A stretch of 64,000 bases of DNA from Streptomonospora sp. PA3 (GCF_009728995.1 NZ_VTZW01000016.1:82421-146420); one strand, 5' to 3'; shown: positions 1-8,724, numbered from the stretch's first letter. Numbers and translations: made by a program. The notes: generated by a model from the sequence alone, not told the origin.

Positions 1-77
1 GACGGCGGGGTCGCCGCCGCGGCGGCACCGCGCGGGCGCGGCGGCCGGATCCGGTCGGCACGCGCCCCGGACACCGG

Positions 78-1235
78 ATGGCCGGTGCGCTGTGCGTGCT
101 GGTGTGCGCGGGAGCGGTGGCGGTCACCCCCTCCGGAGCCGCCGTGCGCGACCCCGGTCCGCAGGACGCCTACGAGGAGTCCGCGGCCCGGCTCGCGGCC
201 CGCCTGGCCGGCGTGCGCGCCCGCCTGGACGGCCTCTACGCCCGCGCCGACGAGAAGATCCTCGACTACGCCGCGGCCGCCGAGCGACTGGAGGACGCCG
301 AGGAGGAGAGCCGGTCGGCCGCGCTGGCGGCCGAACGCGCCCGCGAGGACGCCGAGGACGCCCGCGAGCAGGCCGCCGACTACGCCGCCGCCGCCTACAT
401 GGGCGCCGATCTCAGCGCGGCGCTGGCCTGGGGCTCGGCCGAGGGGCCGCAGGAGGTGCTGGACCGCGGCGCCGGCCTGGCCCTGATCGGCCACCGGCGC
501 GGCAGCGCGGTCCAGGTCGCCGGCGCCGCGCTGAGCGCCGCCGACACCCTCAGCGAGCGCGCCGAGGCGGCCGAGGAGGAGGTCCGCGGCGCCGCCGACG
601 ATGCCGCCGACGCCAAGGAGGCCGCGCTGGAGGCCGTCGCCGAGCAGGAGGACGCCCTGGCCGACATCACCGCCGAGCAGTCGCGCGTCGAGCGGAGGCT
701 GGCGCGGGCGCGCGGGGGCATCGGGGCGTCGGAGCAGGAGCGCGATCAGGCACTGGAGCAGGCCGAGACGGCGGCCGGTTCCCCTCGGCCGGGCGGCGCG
801 CACTCCGCCGGGGAGGCGGCCGGCGCCTGCACCGCCTCGGGCGCCGGCGCCCACCCCAACGGGCGCATTCCCGCCTCGGCCCTGTGCCCGCTCCCCCAGG
901 CCGGCGAGATGCTGCGCCCCGACGCCGCGGCCGACTTCATCCGGCTCGACGACGCCTTCCGCGACCGGTTCGGGCGCCCGATGTGCGTGACCGACTCCTA
1001 CCGGTCCTACCCCGAGCAGGTCCGGCTCTTCCGGGAGAAGGCGGCCGGCATGGCGGCGAGCCCGGGCACCAGCGCCCACGGCCGCGGGACCGCGGTGGAC
1101 CTGTGCGGCGGGGTCAACCGCCACGGGTCGGCGGAGTACACGTGGATGGCGGCCAACGCCCCCCGCTACGGGTGGCGCAACCCTCCGTGGGCGCAGGGCG
1201 GGTTCGAGCCCTGGCACTGGGAGTACACGCGCTGA
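78..1235 (+). CDS. Secreted coiled-coil D-Ala-D-Ala carboxypeptidase (M15/VanY-like)
   Basis: Predicted secreted peptidase that trims peptidoglycan stem peptides. The N-terminus is hydrophobic and signal-like (ALCVLVCAGAVAV then an Ala-rich cleavage region). About 220 residues of Ala/Glu/Arg-rich coiled coil follow. The last 120 residues form an M15 domain: DSYRSYPEQ, then SAHGRGTAVDLC with the zinc His and Asp, then EPWHWEY with the last zinc His. The start at 78 has only a weak ribosome site and the frame stays open to the left edge of the window, so the true start may lie upstream and add an Arg-rich n-region. The gene at 8725 has a similar coiled-coil layout but a different C-terminal domain. 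Family call is firm; start is uncertain. Confidence 0.8.
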   Translation: MAGALCVLVCAGAVAVTPSGAAVRDPGPQDAYEESAARLAARLAGVRARLDGLYARADEKILDYAAAAERLEDAEEESRSAALAAERAREDAEDAREQAADYAAAAYMGADLSAALAWGSAEGPQEVLDRGAGLALIGHRRGSAVQVAGAALSAADTLSERAEAAEEEVRGAADDAADAKEAALEAVAEQEDALADITAEQSRVERRLARARGGIGASEQERDQALEQAETAAGSPRPGGAHSAGEAAGACTASGAGAHPNGRIPASALCPLPQAGEMLRPDAAADFIRLDDAFRDRFGRPMCVTDSYRSYPEQVRLFREKAAGMAASPGTSAHGRGTAVDLCGGVNRHGSAEYTWMAANAPRYGWRNPPWAQGGFEPWHWEYTR

Positions 1236-1313
1236 GCGCTGCGCGCCGGTCTTGCGAACCCCGGCCGGATGCGGACACGGGTGCGGCGCGGCGACCGCGC
1301 AAGCGGCGCCTGC

Positions 1314-1994
1314 TCAGGCGCCCGCGCCCACGCGCAGCTCGAACTCGCCCAGGCGGCCGCCGTCGATGTAGAGCTCCTCGCCGCGCTCCAGCGGCCGGGT
1401 GCCCGCCGGCAGCGCGGCGGCGGCGAACCCCTCGCGCATGCTCTCGGCCCAGCCCAGGTCGCCGTCCAGCTCGGCGCGCGCCAGCGCGCTGTCCTCGACG
1501 GCGGCCTCCACGACCAGCGGCGAACCGTCGAACTCGTCGTGGGTGACGATGGCCGGTCCCAGGCTCAGTGACACCGGGCTGCCCTCGGGGGTGCGCCACA
1601 GGCACGCCGGGGTGTAGCCGGCGTGCCGGCCGTGTCCCCCGAACAGGGCCAGCACGCCGACCGTCGCGGTCAGGGCCGTCGCACCCGACGGCAGCACGAC
1701 GCCGTCGTCGGTCCCGCGCACCAGCCGGGGATCCAGGCTGGTGCGCTCCCCCTCGACGCTGGCCGGCACCGGCCGCTCCGGGCGCACGGGCGCGCACAGC
1801 CGGGTCTCGAACTCCACGATGATCTCCACGGGAGAGGCCAGCGCCTTGTGGTAGGCGTCGGCGAGGCGGTCGCGGCTCTGCTCCAGCAGCTCGGGGACGC
1901 TCTGCGCGCCCGGGTAGCCGAAGACGCAGCCGTCGTCGACGACGCCGGAGCGCTCCTCGCCCCCGCTCGGCGAAAGGTAGGTGACCCACCGCAT
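1314..1994 (-). CDS. FAH-like protein of unknown function
   Basis: 226-residue protein. The opening MRWVTYLSPSGGEE and VVDDG.VFGY resemble the N-terminal domain of fumarylacetoacetate hydrolase-family proteins. The C-terminal GEELYIDGGRLGEFELRVG recalls the end of the FAH fold. I do not see the usual E-x-E metal motif, and the protein is shorter than typical members (about 280), so catalysis is doubtful. The start is well supported by GGGAGGGGAGC just upstream. It stands alone between the tail of the first peptidase gene and the hairpin behind cebR. Function not assigned; it could be a structural relative without hydrolase activity. Confidence 0.6.
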   Translation of the reverse strand: MRWVTYLSPSGGEERSGVVDDGCVFGYPGAQSVPELLEQSRDRLADAYHKALASPVEIIVEFETRLCAPVRPERPVPASVEGERTSLDPRLVRGTDDGVVLPSGATALTATVGVLALFGGHGRHAGYTPACLWRTPEGSPVSLSLGPAIVTHDEFDGSPLVVEAAVEDSALARAELDGDLGWAESMREGFAAAALPAGTRPLERGEELYIDGGRLGEFELRVGAGA

Positions 1995-2145
1995 CGAATG
2001 CTCCCCTCCCGGCGGCCCGCTGGACCGTTCGGCCCGTTTCCTCCCGGCCTCACGCTATCCCGGCGGCAGGGGTCGCCCGTCCACACGCGCGCGCCCGCGG
2101 GGCCGCCCGCGGGCCCTCGATGCCCGGATTCCGTCCTCCGCCGCC

Positions 2146-2200
2146 GATCTCGTACCCGTGGTCACTGTGAGCGTTCACAAGTGACCACGGGTACAAGATC
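2146..2200. terminator. Long near-perfect hairpin with LacI-type palindrome at its tip
   Basis: Inverted repeat with arms of about 25 bp; the core GTACCCGTGGTCACT pairs with AGTGACCACGGGTAC. The tip reads TGTGAGCGTTCACA, one base from a perfect LacI-family operator palindrome. It lies 33 bp behind the cebR stop, so it can end the cebR transcript (no T-run follows). It is also about 150 bp upstream of the FAH-like gene start, so an operator role is possible. Confidence 0.6.
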
Positions 2201-2232
2201 GTCGCCGCTGGGGCGACGAGTCCCGCCGCGCC

Positions 2233-3255
2233 CTAGCCGGACTCGCGGACGACCAGGTGGGTGTCGAGGACCTGCTCGCTGAAGTCGGCCTCGCCGGGGA
2301 TGGCGACGTCGGCGAGGATGCGCGCCATCTCCCCGCCCATGCGCTCGGTGGGCTGGTGCACGCTGCTCAGCGACGGGTCGCTGTGGGAGGCGAAGGAGGA
2401 GTTGTCGTAGCCGATGACGGCCACGTCGTCGGGCACCCGCCGGCCCGAGTCGCGCAGCACCTTCAGCGCCGCCAGCGCCATGGGGTCGGAGGCGACGAAC
2501 ACCCCGTCCACGTCGGGCGCGGACTCCAGCAGCCGGCGCATGGCGGCCTCGCCGCTCTCGTAGCTGAAGTCGCCGCGGACGATCTGCGTCGGCGGCGTGG
2601 GCAGGCCGCTTTCGCGCATGGCCGCGAGGTAGCCCTCCAGCCGGTCCTCGCCCGCGACCATGTCCGGCGGTCCGGCCACCGTGGCGATGCAGCGCCGCCC
2701 CGTGTCGACGAGTCGGCGGGTCGCGGTGCGCGCCCCGCCGACGTTGTCGATGTCGACATAGTGGATGGGGTGGCTCGTCTGCCACGACGGCCGGCCGCCG
2801 ATCACGCACGGCACCCCCGCCTCGGCCAGCCGGTCCGGCAGGGGGTCGTCGGCGTGCAGCGAGACCAGCAGCACGCCGTCGACGTGGTGGGCGGTCAGGT
2901 AGTCGCCGAGCCTGCCGTACTCGTCGGCGGAGCGCACCGTGGTCAGCAGCAGCTGCAGGTCGCGCTCGTTGAGCGTGGCGCTGACGCCCCGCACGACGTG
3001 GGCGAAGAACGGCTGGGCGAAAAGGCGGTCGTTGGGTTCGGGCACAACCAGGGCGACCGTGTCCGTGCGCCGGGTGACCAGGGTGCGCGCCGCGTGGTTG
3101 GGAACGTAGCCCAGCTCGGCGATCGCCGTGCGCACGGCCTCGCGTGTAGCCGGGCTGACCTGGTCCGACCCGTTGATGACGCGCGAAACGGTGCCCCGCC
3201 CGACTCCGGCGCGCATGGCCACCATCTCCAGCGTCGGCCGCCGGACCCCACTCAT
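2233..3255 (-). CDS. cebR: LacI-family cellobiose-utilization repressor (CebR/CelR-like)
   Basis: 340-residue LacI/GalR repressor. The N-terminal helix-turn-helix and hinge are clear (EMVAMRAGVGRGTVSRVING, then YVPNHAARTLV). A periplasmic-binding-protein-like sensor domain follows, ending in a DPSLSSVHQP segment typical of the family. The ATG at 3255 is preceded by GGGGAAGG and removes a long in-frame extension that would read back through bglC. It lies 68 bp behind bglC in the same direction. Known CebR and CelR proteins bind TGGGAGCGCTCCCA and release it on cellobiose; that exact box sits before cebE at 8191. The assignment therefore rests on family, neighbours and operator together. Confidence 0.9.
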   Translation of the reverse strand: MSGVRRPTLEMVAMRAGVGRGTVSRVINGSDQVSPATREAVRTAIAELGYVPNHAARTLVTRRTDTVALVVPEPNDRLFAQPFFAHVVRGVSATLNERDLQLLLTTVRSADEYGRLGDYLTAHHVDGVLLVSLHADDPLPDRLAEAGVPCVIGGRPSWQTSHPIHYVDIDNVGGARTATRRLVDTGRRCIATVAGPPDMVAGEDRLEGYLAAMRESGLPTPPTQIVRGDFSYESGEAAMRRLLESAPDVDGVFVASDPMALAALKVLRDSGRRVPDDVAVIGYDNSSFASHSDPSLSSVHQPTERMGGEMARILADVAIPGEADFSEQVLDTHLVVRESG

Positions 3256-3323
3256 CGCAACACCTTCCCCGATCCCCGCAGCGGTGGGCGCGGTCGGCGC
3301 CCCTCCCAGCATTACATCCCCAA

Positions 3324-4778
3324 TTACCTGGGCAGACCACCCTTGCGCACAACGTCGGCGTACCACCGCCCGCTGTCCTTCACGCGGCGGCGCTGGGTCT
3401 CGTAATCGACGTGCACGACACCGAAGCGCTGGGAGTAGCCCCACGCCCACTCGAAATTGTCCAGCAGGGACCAGACGAAGTAGCCCCGCATGGGCACACC
3501 CGCCTTCAGCGCCTCGTGCACGATACGCAGGTGGGCGTCGATGTAGGCCACCCGGTCGGGGTCGTGGACCCGGTCGTCGGCGCTGATCTCGTCGTCGTAG
3601 GCGGCGCCGTTCTCGTGGACATACATCGGCACGCCGGGGCACTCCGCCGCCAGGCGCACGAGGACCTCGTACATCCCCGTGGCGTCGATCTCCCAGCCGA
3701 TGCTGGTGCGCGGCAGGCCCTGGCTGACGAAGACGACGTCGTCGCAGCCGACGAAGGCGCCGCTGTCGCCGCCGCTCTCGATGCGGGAGGGGTCCACCCC
3801 ATCGGCCGTGGCCGAGACCCAGTGGGGGGTGTAGTAGTTGACCCCGAGGTAGTCCAGCGGGGCCGAGATGAGCTCCAGGTCGCCGTCGCGGACGAACCCG
3901 AAGTCGCTGATGTCGGCAAGGTCCTCGAGCATGTCGGCCGGGTAGCGCCCCTGGAACAGCGGTCCGGTGAAGATCCGGTTGCGCACCCCGTCGGCGCGGC
4001 GGGCCACCGCGACGTCGGCCGGCGAGGTGGTGTAGGGCCGCAGCGTGGTCTGGTTGAGGGTCAGCCCGACACGGCTCTCGCCGCCGCCCTCGCGCAGCAC
4101 CCCCGCGGCCAGGCCGTGGCCCAGCAGCAGGTGGTGGGCCGCGGCGAGCGCGGCGGCGGGCTCGCGCCGGCCCGGCGCGTGGACCCCGTCGGCGTAGCCG
4201 AGGAACGCCACGCACCAGGGTTCGTTGAGCGTCGTCCAGTCGCTGACGCGGTCGCCGAACGCGTCGCGCAGCACCTGGGCGAACTCCGCGAAGCGGAAGG
4301 CGGTGTCGCGCGCGGGCCAGCCGCCCTTGTCCTCCAGGGCCTGGGGCAGGTCCCAGTGGTAGAGGGTGGGCCAGGGGGTGATGCCGGCTTCCAGGAGGCC
4401 GTCCAGCAGCCGGTCGTAGAAGTCGAGCCCGGCCCGATTCACGGCGCCGCCGCCCTCGGGCAGGACGCGCGGCCAGGCGATGGAGAACCGGTAGTCGCCG
4501 ATTCCCAGCTCGCGCATGATGTCGATGTCCTCGGCGTAGCGCCGGTAGTGGTCGACAGCGGGCTCTCCGGTGTCGCCGTTGCGCACTTTTCCGGGGGTCG
4601 CCGAGAAGGTGTCCCAGATGCTGGGTCCGCGGCCGTCGGCGGTGGTGGCCCCCTCGATCTGGAACGACGCCGTGGACGCGCCCCAGATGAAGCCCTCGGG
4701 GAATCGGATCGCGGGTTCGGTGCCGGGGTCGGTGTCGGTTGCCGGATCGACGACGGTGGACACGTGTGATTGGGTCAC
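3324..4778 (-). CDS. bglC: GH1 beta-glucosidase
   Basis: 484-residue glycoside hydrolase family 1 enzyme, predicted cytoplasmic, cleaving imported cellobiose to glucose. Visible landmarks: FPEGFIWGASTASFQIEGA at the N-terminus, TLNEPW with the acid/base Glu, YVHENGAAYDDE with the nucleophile Glu (family motif I/V-T-E-N-G), and WSLLDNFEWAWGYSQRFG near the end. The start is a GTG whose bases overlap the cebG stop (GTGA), so translation is probably coupled. Length fits the family. This is the last gene before cebR and matches the order of streptomycete cebEFG-bglC operons. Confidence 0.92.
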   Translation of the reverse strand: MTQSHVSTVVDPATDTDPGTEPAIRFPEGFIWGASTASFQIEGATTADGRGPSIWDTFSATPGKVRNGDTGEPAVDHYRRYAEDIDIMRELGIGDYRFSIAWPRVLPEGGGAVNRAGLDFYDRLLDGLLEAGITPWPTLYHWDLPQALEDKGGWPARDTAFRFAEFAQVLRDAFGDRVSDWTTLNEPWCVAFLGYADGVHAPGRREPAAALAAAHHLLLGHGLAAGVLREGGGESRVGLTLNQTTLRPYTTSPADVAVARRADGVRNRIFTGPLFQGRYPADMLEDLADISDFGFVRDGDLELISAPLDYLGVNYYTPHWVSATADGVDPSRIESGGDSGAFVGCDDVVFVSQGLPRTSIGWEIDATGMYEVLVRLAAECPGVPMYVHENGAAYDDEISADDRVHDPDRVAYIDAHLRIVHEALKAGVPMRGYFVWSLLDNFEWAWGYSQRFGVVHVDYETQRRRVKDSGRWYADVVRKGGLPR

Positions 4779-5695
4779 GCTTTGATCGCACCTTCCATGA
4801 TGCGCCCGACCAGCTGGCGGCCGAACACGAAGAAAATGATCAACAAGGGGAGAGTCGCGAAGGTCGCGCCGGTGAACATCAGGGCGAAGTCGCGCGCGAA
4901 GGCGGACTGGTTGAGCTGCTGGATGGAGAACTGCACCGTGGGGTTCTCCGGTGTCAGCACCGCGAGCGCCCAGATGAACTCGTTCCAGGTCTGCATGAAG
5001 GTCAGCAGCCCCAGCACCACCATGGCCGGCCGCAGCGCCGGCAGCACGACGCTCCAGTAGATCCGGAAGGTGGAGCACCCGTCGATGCGGGCCGCCTCCA
5101 TGAGGTCGTCGGGGATGGTCTGCAGCACGTACTGGCGCATCATGAACACGCCGAAGCCGCTGACCATGAACGGCACGATCACCGCCGGCAGTTCGCCGCG
5201 CCAGCCGATCCAGTCCATCAGGATCAGCAGGGGCACCAGCCCGATCTGGACCGGCACCGCCATGGTGATGACGACGGCGACGGTGAAGAACGCACGGCCC
5301 TTGAACCGCAGCTTGGCCAGGGCGAAGCCGGCCAGTGAGCAGAAGAACACGACCGAGACCGCCACCGTGGTCGAGGCGATGATCGAGTTCATCATGCCGG
5401 TCATGAAGTTGGCGGAGGTGTTCTCGAAGAGCCGGCCGACGTTGTTCAGGAAGTTGCCGCCGGGCACCAGGACGGGCGGGAACTGGGAGGCGGCGGTGGT
5501 GGTGCGCGTGGCGACGACGAACATCCACCACAGCGGGAAGACCGACAGGACGAACGTCAGGATCAGCGCGAAGTAGGTCAGCGGTGTCGCCTGGCGCATG
5601 CGGCGCAGGCTGCCGCCGGGGCGCCCGCGGGCCGGGCGGCGGCGGTGCCCGGGAGGCCTCGGGGGCGCGGGCGGCTGGGTGGTGGTCGCTGTCAT
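4775..5695 (-). CDS. cebG: ABC sugar transporter permease, CebG-like
   Basis: 306-residue inner-membrane subunit of a binding-protein-dependent sugar importer. After a Pro/Arg-rich cytoplasmic N-terminus there are six hydrophobic segments. The EAA loop reads EAARIDGCSTFRIYWSVVLP, the site that docks the ATPase. The start is the ATG that overlaps the cebF stop (ATGA); an upstream extension inside cebF is not needed. It overlaps bglC downstream by 4 bp. Cellobiose as substrate is inferred from the operon and its CebR box. No MsiK-type ATPase is present in the window. Confidence 0.9.
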   Translation of the reverse strand: MTATTTQPPAPPRPPGHRRRPARGRPGGSLRRMRQATPLTYFALILTFVLSVFPLWWMFVVATRTTTAASQFPPVLVPGGNFLNNVGRLFENTSANFMTGMMNSIIASTTVAVSVVFFCSLAGFALAKLRFKGRAFFTVAVVITMAVPVQIGLVPLLILMDWIGWRGELPAVIVPFMVSGFGVFMMRQYVLQTIPDDLMEAARIDGCSTFRIYWSVVLPALRPAMVVLGLLTFMQTWNEFIWALAVLTPENPTVQFSIQQLNQSAFARDFALMFTGATFATLPLLIIFFVFGRQLVGRIMEGAIKA

Positions 5696-6696
5696 TGCGC
5701 CCCCCTGATCCGGCTGGTGAGCCATACGTTGATCAGCCCCATGAACACCACGAGCAGGAAGAGCACCCACGAGACCGCGGCGGCGTAGCCGAAGTTCTGG
5801 TAGTTGAACGTCTCCTGGAAGACGAGCATCATCACGGTCTGGAACTGGCCCTGGTTGCCGCCGGCATAGCCCAGGCTCGCGGCGAAAATCGTGGGCTCGG
5901 TGAAGAGCTGCATCTGGCCGATGGTGGAGATGATGACGGTGAAGATGATGGTCGGGCGCAGCAGCGGAATGGTGATCTGCACGAACTGCCGCATGCGCGA
6001 GGCCCCGTCGAGGTCGGCGGCCTCGTAGACGTCCTTGGGGATCGACTGCATCGCCGCCAGGTAGATCAGCGCGTTGTAGCCGGTCCAGCGCCAGTCGATC
6101 ATCACCGCGATGGCGGTCCAGGACCAGTAGCGGTCGCCGCGCCAGGCGATGGGATCGAGCCCGATCGCGGTCAGCATCTGGTTGATCAGGCCGAACTGCT
6201 CGCCGCCGAAGACCGTGCTGAAGACGATGGCCAGCGCGGCGATGGAGGTGATGTAGGGCAGGATCAGCGTCATCCGGAACACGTTGGCGAAGCGGATCCG
6301 GCGGTTGAGCGTGTCCGCCAGCAGCAGGGCCAGCAGGAGCTGGGGGATCACCGCGATGACGAAGATGCCCAGCGTGTTGTAGAGCGCGTTCCAGAATTTC
6401 TCGTCGCCGACGAGGCGGACGTAGTTGTCGAGGCCGGCGAAGCCCTCGTTGCCGCCGATGAGGCTCCAGTCGTGCAGGGAGACCCAGACGGTGTAGAGCA
6501 GCGGGAACAGCCCGAAGACGCCGAAGAGCAGGAAGAACGGGGCGATGAACAGGTAGGGCGAGGTGCGGATGTCGAGCCTGCTCAACATCTGGCTGCGGCG
6601 CGCACGCGCACGCTCCCGCGGGTCGGGAGGACGCGTGCCGGTGCCGTCCGCTCCCCGGCTGGGCGAAGGCGGGGCGCCGTGCTGCACGGACGTCAC
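5692..6696 (-). CDS. cebF: ABC sugar transporter permease, CebF-like
   Basis: 334-residue permease subunit that pairs with CebG. It has six predicted membrane segments, starting at YLFIAPFFLLFGVFGLFP. The ATPase-contact loop reads EAADLDGASRMRQFVQITIP. The GTG start has AAAGGAG six bases upstream. The gene is separated from cebE by a 145-bp spacer with a large stem-loop at 6767-6829 and overlaps cebG by 4 bp. Cellobiose/cellodextrin specificity is inferred from neighbours. Confidence 0.9.
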   Translation of the reverse strand: MTSVQHGAPPSPSRGADGTGTRPPDPRERARARRSQMLSRLDIRTSPYLFIAPFFLLFGVFGLFPLLYTVWVSLHDWSLIGGNEGFAGLDNYVRLVGDEKFWNALYNTLGIFVIAVIPQLLLALLLADTLNRRIRFANVFRMTLILPYITSIAALAIVFSTVFGGEQFGLINQMLTAIGLDPIAWRGDRYWSWTAIAVMIDWRWTGYNALIYLAAMQSIPKDVYEAADLDGASRMRQFVQITIPLLRPTIIFTVIISTIGQMQLFTEPTIFAASLGYAGGNQGQFQTVMMLVFQETFNYQNFGYAAAVSWVLFLLVVFMGLINVWLTSRIRGAQ

Positions 6697-6766
6697 GTCG
6701 CGCTCCTTTCGAATGTCCGGTCGAGGCAGGGTGTGGCTGGTGTGAGCGGGTGGTGCCAGCGTGAAA

Positions 6767-6829
6767 GGCGGCCCGGCCTGGCGGTGACCGCTCGCGTGGT
6801 CACCGCCGGAGGGGAGAGGCCGGGCCGCC
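6767..6829 (-). promoter_or_regulatory. Intercistronic two-tier stem-loop between cebE and cebF
   Basis: An outer stem (GGCGGCCCGGCCT with AGGCCGGGCCGCC) encloses an inner stem (GGCGGTGACC with GGTCACCGCC) around an 8-base loop, with a purine-rich bulge on one side. It starts 12 bases after the cebE stop. Such structures behind binding-protein genes commonly protect the upstream mRNA or attenuate read-through, giving more binding protein than permease. There is no T-run, so complete termination is unlikely. Confidence 0.7.
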
Positions 6830-6841
6830 GGGTCGGAAGGG

Positions 6842-8131
6842 TCAGCCTTCGCCGGTGGCGCGCTTGACTTCCTCCAGGGCGGTGTTCCAGCCCTCGTCAG
6901 GCGACGCCTGGCCCTGCTCCACGGACTCCAGCGCGGCGCGGAACGCGTCGTCGATGGCCTGGGTGTCGGGACCGTAGTAGACGGGCTCCAGCTCCAGCGC
7001 GGTCTCGCTGTAGATCTCGCCCACCGGAGCGTCGTTGAAGTAGGGCCGGGTGAACTCGGTCACCTTCGGGTCCTGCAGCGCCTCGGGGTTGGACGGCAGC
7101 ACGTTCGCCTCCTCCCAGGCGCTGAGCTGGCCCTCCTTGCTGGTGAGGAACTTCGCCAGCTCGATGGCCATCTCCTGGTTCTCGCCCTGGGCCGGGACCG
7201 ACAGGAACGAGCCGCCCCAGTTGCCGCCCTCGCCGGGGACGTCGGCGACGTTCCACTGGCCGTTGCCCTCGTCGCCCGCGGTGGACTCGATGTGGCCGAG
7301 CATCCACGCGGGGCAGGGCAGGGTGGCGAAGGAGTTGCTCTGGATGCCGGCGTTCCACTCCTCCGACCAGATGGGCAGGCTCGCCGACAGGCCGGCGTCG
7401 GCCATCGCGGTCACGGTGTCGTAGGACTCGCGGGTGCTGTCGGTCTGCTCGATGACCAGGTCGCCCTGGCGGTTCTGGTACGGCGCGCCGCCGTGCTGGG
7501 CCATCACCGCGCGGAAGTAGGGCTGGATGGTGGAGACGAAGGCGGCGCCGGTCTCGGCCTCCATGAACTTCTCGCCCGTGGAGATGAAGCCCTCCCAGTC
7601 GGGCCAGAGCTCGGCGACCTCGGCGGGCTCGGTGGGCAGGTCCGCCTCCTCGAAGAGCGGCACGTTGTAGCACATGCCCATGGACCCGATGTCGGTGCCC
7701 AGGCCCAGCAGCTGGCCGTCGGCGCCGTGGCCCTGATCCCACTTCCAGGGCAGGAAGTCCTGCTCCAGCTCGGCGCCGCCGTGGTCGTTGAGGTCCACGA
7801 ACTGGTCGGGCTGGGCGTAGAACTGGGCGACGTTGGCCTCCTCGACCATCACGACGTCACCCGCGCCGCTGCCCGCGGCGATGTTCTGCTGCAGCTGCTG
7901 GGTGTAGTTCGCCACGTCGGTCACGTTTCGCTCTTCGACCGTGACGTTGGGGTGCTCCTCCTCGAACTGCTTGATGCGGGCGTCGTAGCCCGGGACCCCG
8001 AAGGTGTCCAGGACGAGATTGATCTGGCCGTCGCCGGATTCTCCGCCGCCGCCGCATGCCGTGGCGAGGAGCAGGGCTCCGCCGCCGATCATCGCGGTGG
8101 CCACATTGGCACCGCGCCTGCGCTTGAACAT
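6842..8131 (-). CDS. cebE: Cellobiose-binding lipoprotein, CebE-like
   Basis: 429-residue extracellular solute-binding protein (family 1). The N-terminus has basic residues (MFKRRRG), a hydrophobic stretch and a lipobox LLATAC followed by Gly/Ser-rich linker, so it should be a membrane-anchored lipoprotein that hands sugar to CebFG. The ATG at 8131 has AAGGGG upstream. A longer in-frame start at 8221 is rejected because it would place the CebR box inside the coding region and bury the signal peptide. It is the first gene of the operon, directly downstream of the promoter/operator at 8191-8235. Confidence 0.9.
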   Translation of the reverse strand: MFKRRRGANVATAMIGGGALLLATACGGGGESGDGQINLVLDTFGVPGYDARIKQFEEEHPNVTVEERNVTDVANYTQQLQQNIAAGSGAGDVVMVEEANVAQFYAQPDQFVDLNDHGGAELEQDFLPWKWDQGHGADGQLLGLGTDIGSMGMCYNVPLFEEADLPTEPAEVAELWPDWEGFISTGEKFMEAETGAAFVSTIQPYFRAVMAQHGGAPYQNRQGDLVIEQTDSTRESYDTVTAMADAGLSASLPIWSEEWNAGIQSNSFATLPCPAWMLGHIESTAGDEGNGQWNVADVPGEGGNWGGSFLSVPAQGENQEMAIELAKFLTSKEGQLSAWEEANVLPSNPEALQDPKVTEFTRPYFNDAPVGEIYSETALELEPVYYGPDTQAIDDAFRAALESVEQGQASPDEGWNTALEEVKRATGEG

Positions 8132-8190
8132 TCTGCGACCCCTTACGTCACACGAGGATTCAAAACCGACTGCGTCCCCGTACCCCCTTT

Positions 8191-8204
8191 TGGGAGCGCT
8201 CCCA
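8191..8204. promoter_or_regulatory. CebR/CelR operator box
   Basis: The perfect 14-bp palindrome TGGGAGCGCTCCCA is identical to the operator recognised by CelR/CebR in Thermobifida and Streptomyces (established). It sits 60 bp before the cebE start and directly downstream of the -10 hexamer, where a bound repressor would block RNA polymerase. Confidence 0.92.
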
Positions 8205-8206
8205 TA

Positions 8207-8235
8207 AGAGAATCGGCTCACACTCCCGCAGTCAA
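8207..8235 (-). promoter_or_regulatory. Probable cebE promoter
   Basis: Read on the minus strand: TTGACT (8230-8235), 17 bases, then TTCTCT (8207-8212). It abuts the CebR box at 8191-8204, consistent with repression by occlusion. The -10 is a weak match. Confidence 0.55.
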
Positions 8236-8551
8236 TGCCCGGACATCACGAAGAAACCCAACCGTTACCGGAAGCGGGCCCCGCAGGCCCCATGCGCCCC
8301 TTGCGCCCCATGGGCACCAGCGCGGACACAGCCGGATACGCCCTGGTGACCTGGGGTTTCACAGCACCGTCGGCGGGCGCCCGATCACGCGCCGCCGCCG
8401 CGGCGGCGCGGCCGGCCACACATCCCATCCCCCCACGCCCACACCGTGTGACGGATGCCCCGCTCGGGATGCCGGGGGCGCGGCGCGTTGGCCGCCGCGG
8501 CCGGTCGCGGCGTTCATAGAATCGATGCGCGGCCCAAGAACGGGCGATCAA
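8236..8551. other. Intergenic spacer, no gene seen
   Basis: Divergent spacer between the ceb promoter and the promoter of the 8725 gene. It is GC-rich and holds a small hairpin (GCGCCGCC with GGCGGCGC, 8389-8409). I see no supported reading frame or RNA gene. Confidence 0.5.
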
Positions 8552-8580
8552 TTGGCAAACTGGACTAGGTACCCTAATCT
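8552..8580 (+). promoter_or_regulatory. Sigma-70-like promoter for the 8725 gene
   Basis: TTGGCA (8552-8557), 17 bases, TAATCT (8575-8580). This leaves a GC-rich leader of about 140 bases before the GTG start. The leader does not show the landmarks of a ydaO/c-di-AMP riboswitch. Confidence 0.6.
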
Positions 8581-8724
8581 GCGACAGGTCAAACACCTGC
8601 CTGCTCGCGGGCGCTCGGTGTGCCCCCGCCCCCCGCCACGCGGCCGCGCCCGAGCACGCCACGCACCCGACCGAGAGCGCGCGCCCCCGCCCGATGGCGC
8701 AGCGCCAGCCGAGGAGCGACCCAC

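Noticed and set aside
1114-1989. Long antisense frames opposite the peptidase and FAH-like genes
   Set aside because: Typical high-GC shadow frames with Arg/Gly/Ala-rich translations.
2233-4791. A very long frame joining the LacI repressor to sequence antisense or out of frame to bglC
   Set aside because: The N-terminal half is an Arg/Pro-rich out-of-frame reading of bglC; a good ribosome site and HTH start lie at 3255.
6842-8221. Longer start for cebE
   Set aside because: It would put the CebR operator inside the gene and hide the lipoprotein signal peptide.
8581-8724. ydaO/c-di-AMP riboswitch before the secreted coiled-coil gene
   Set aside because: The expected conserved stretches of the motif are not visible in the 140-base leader.
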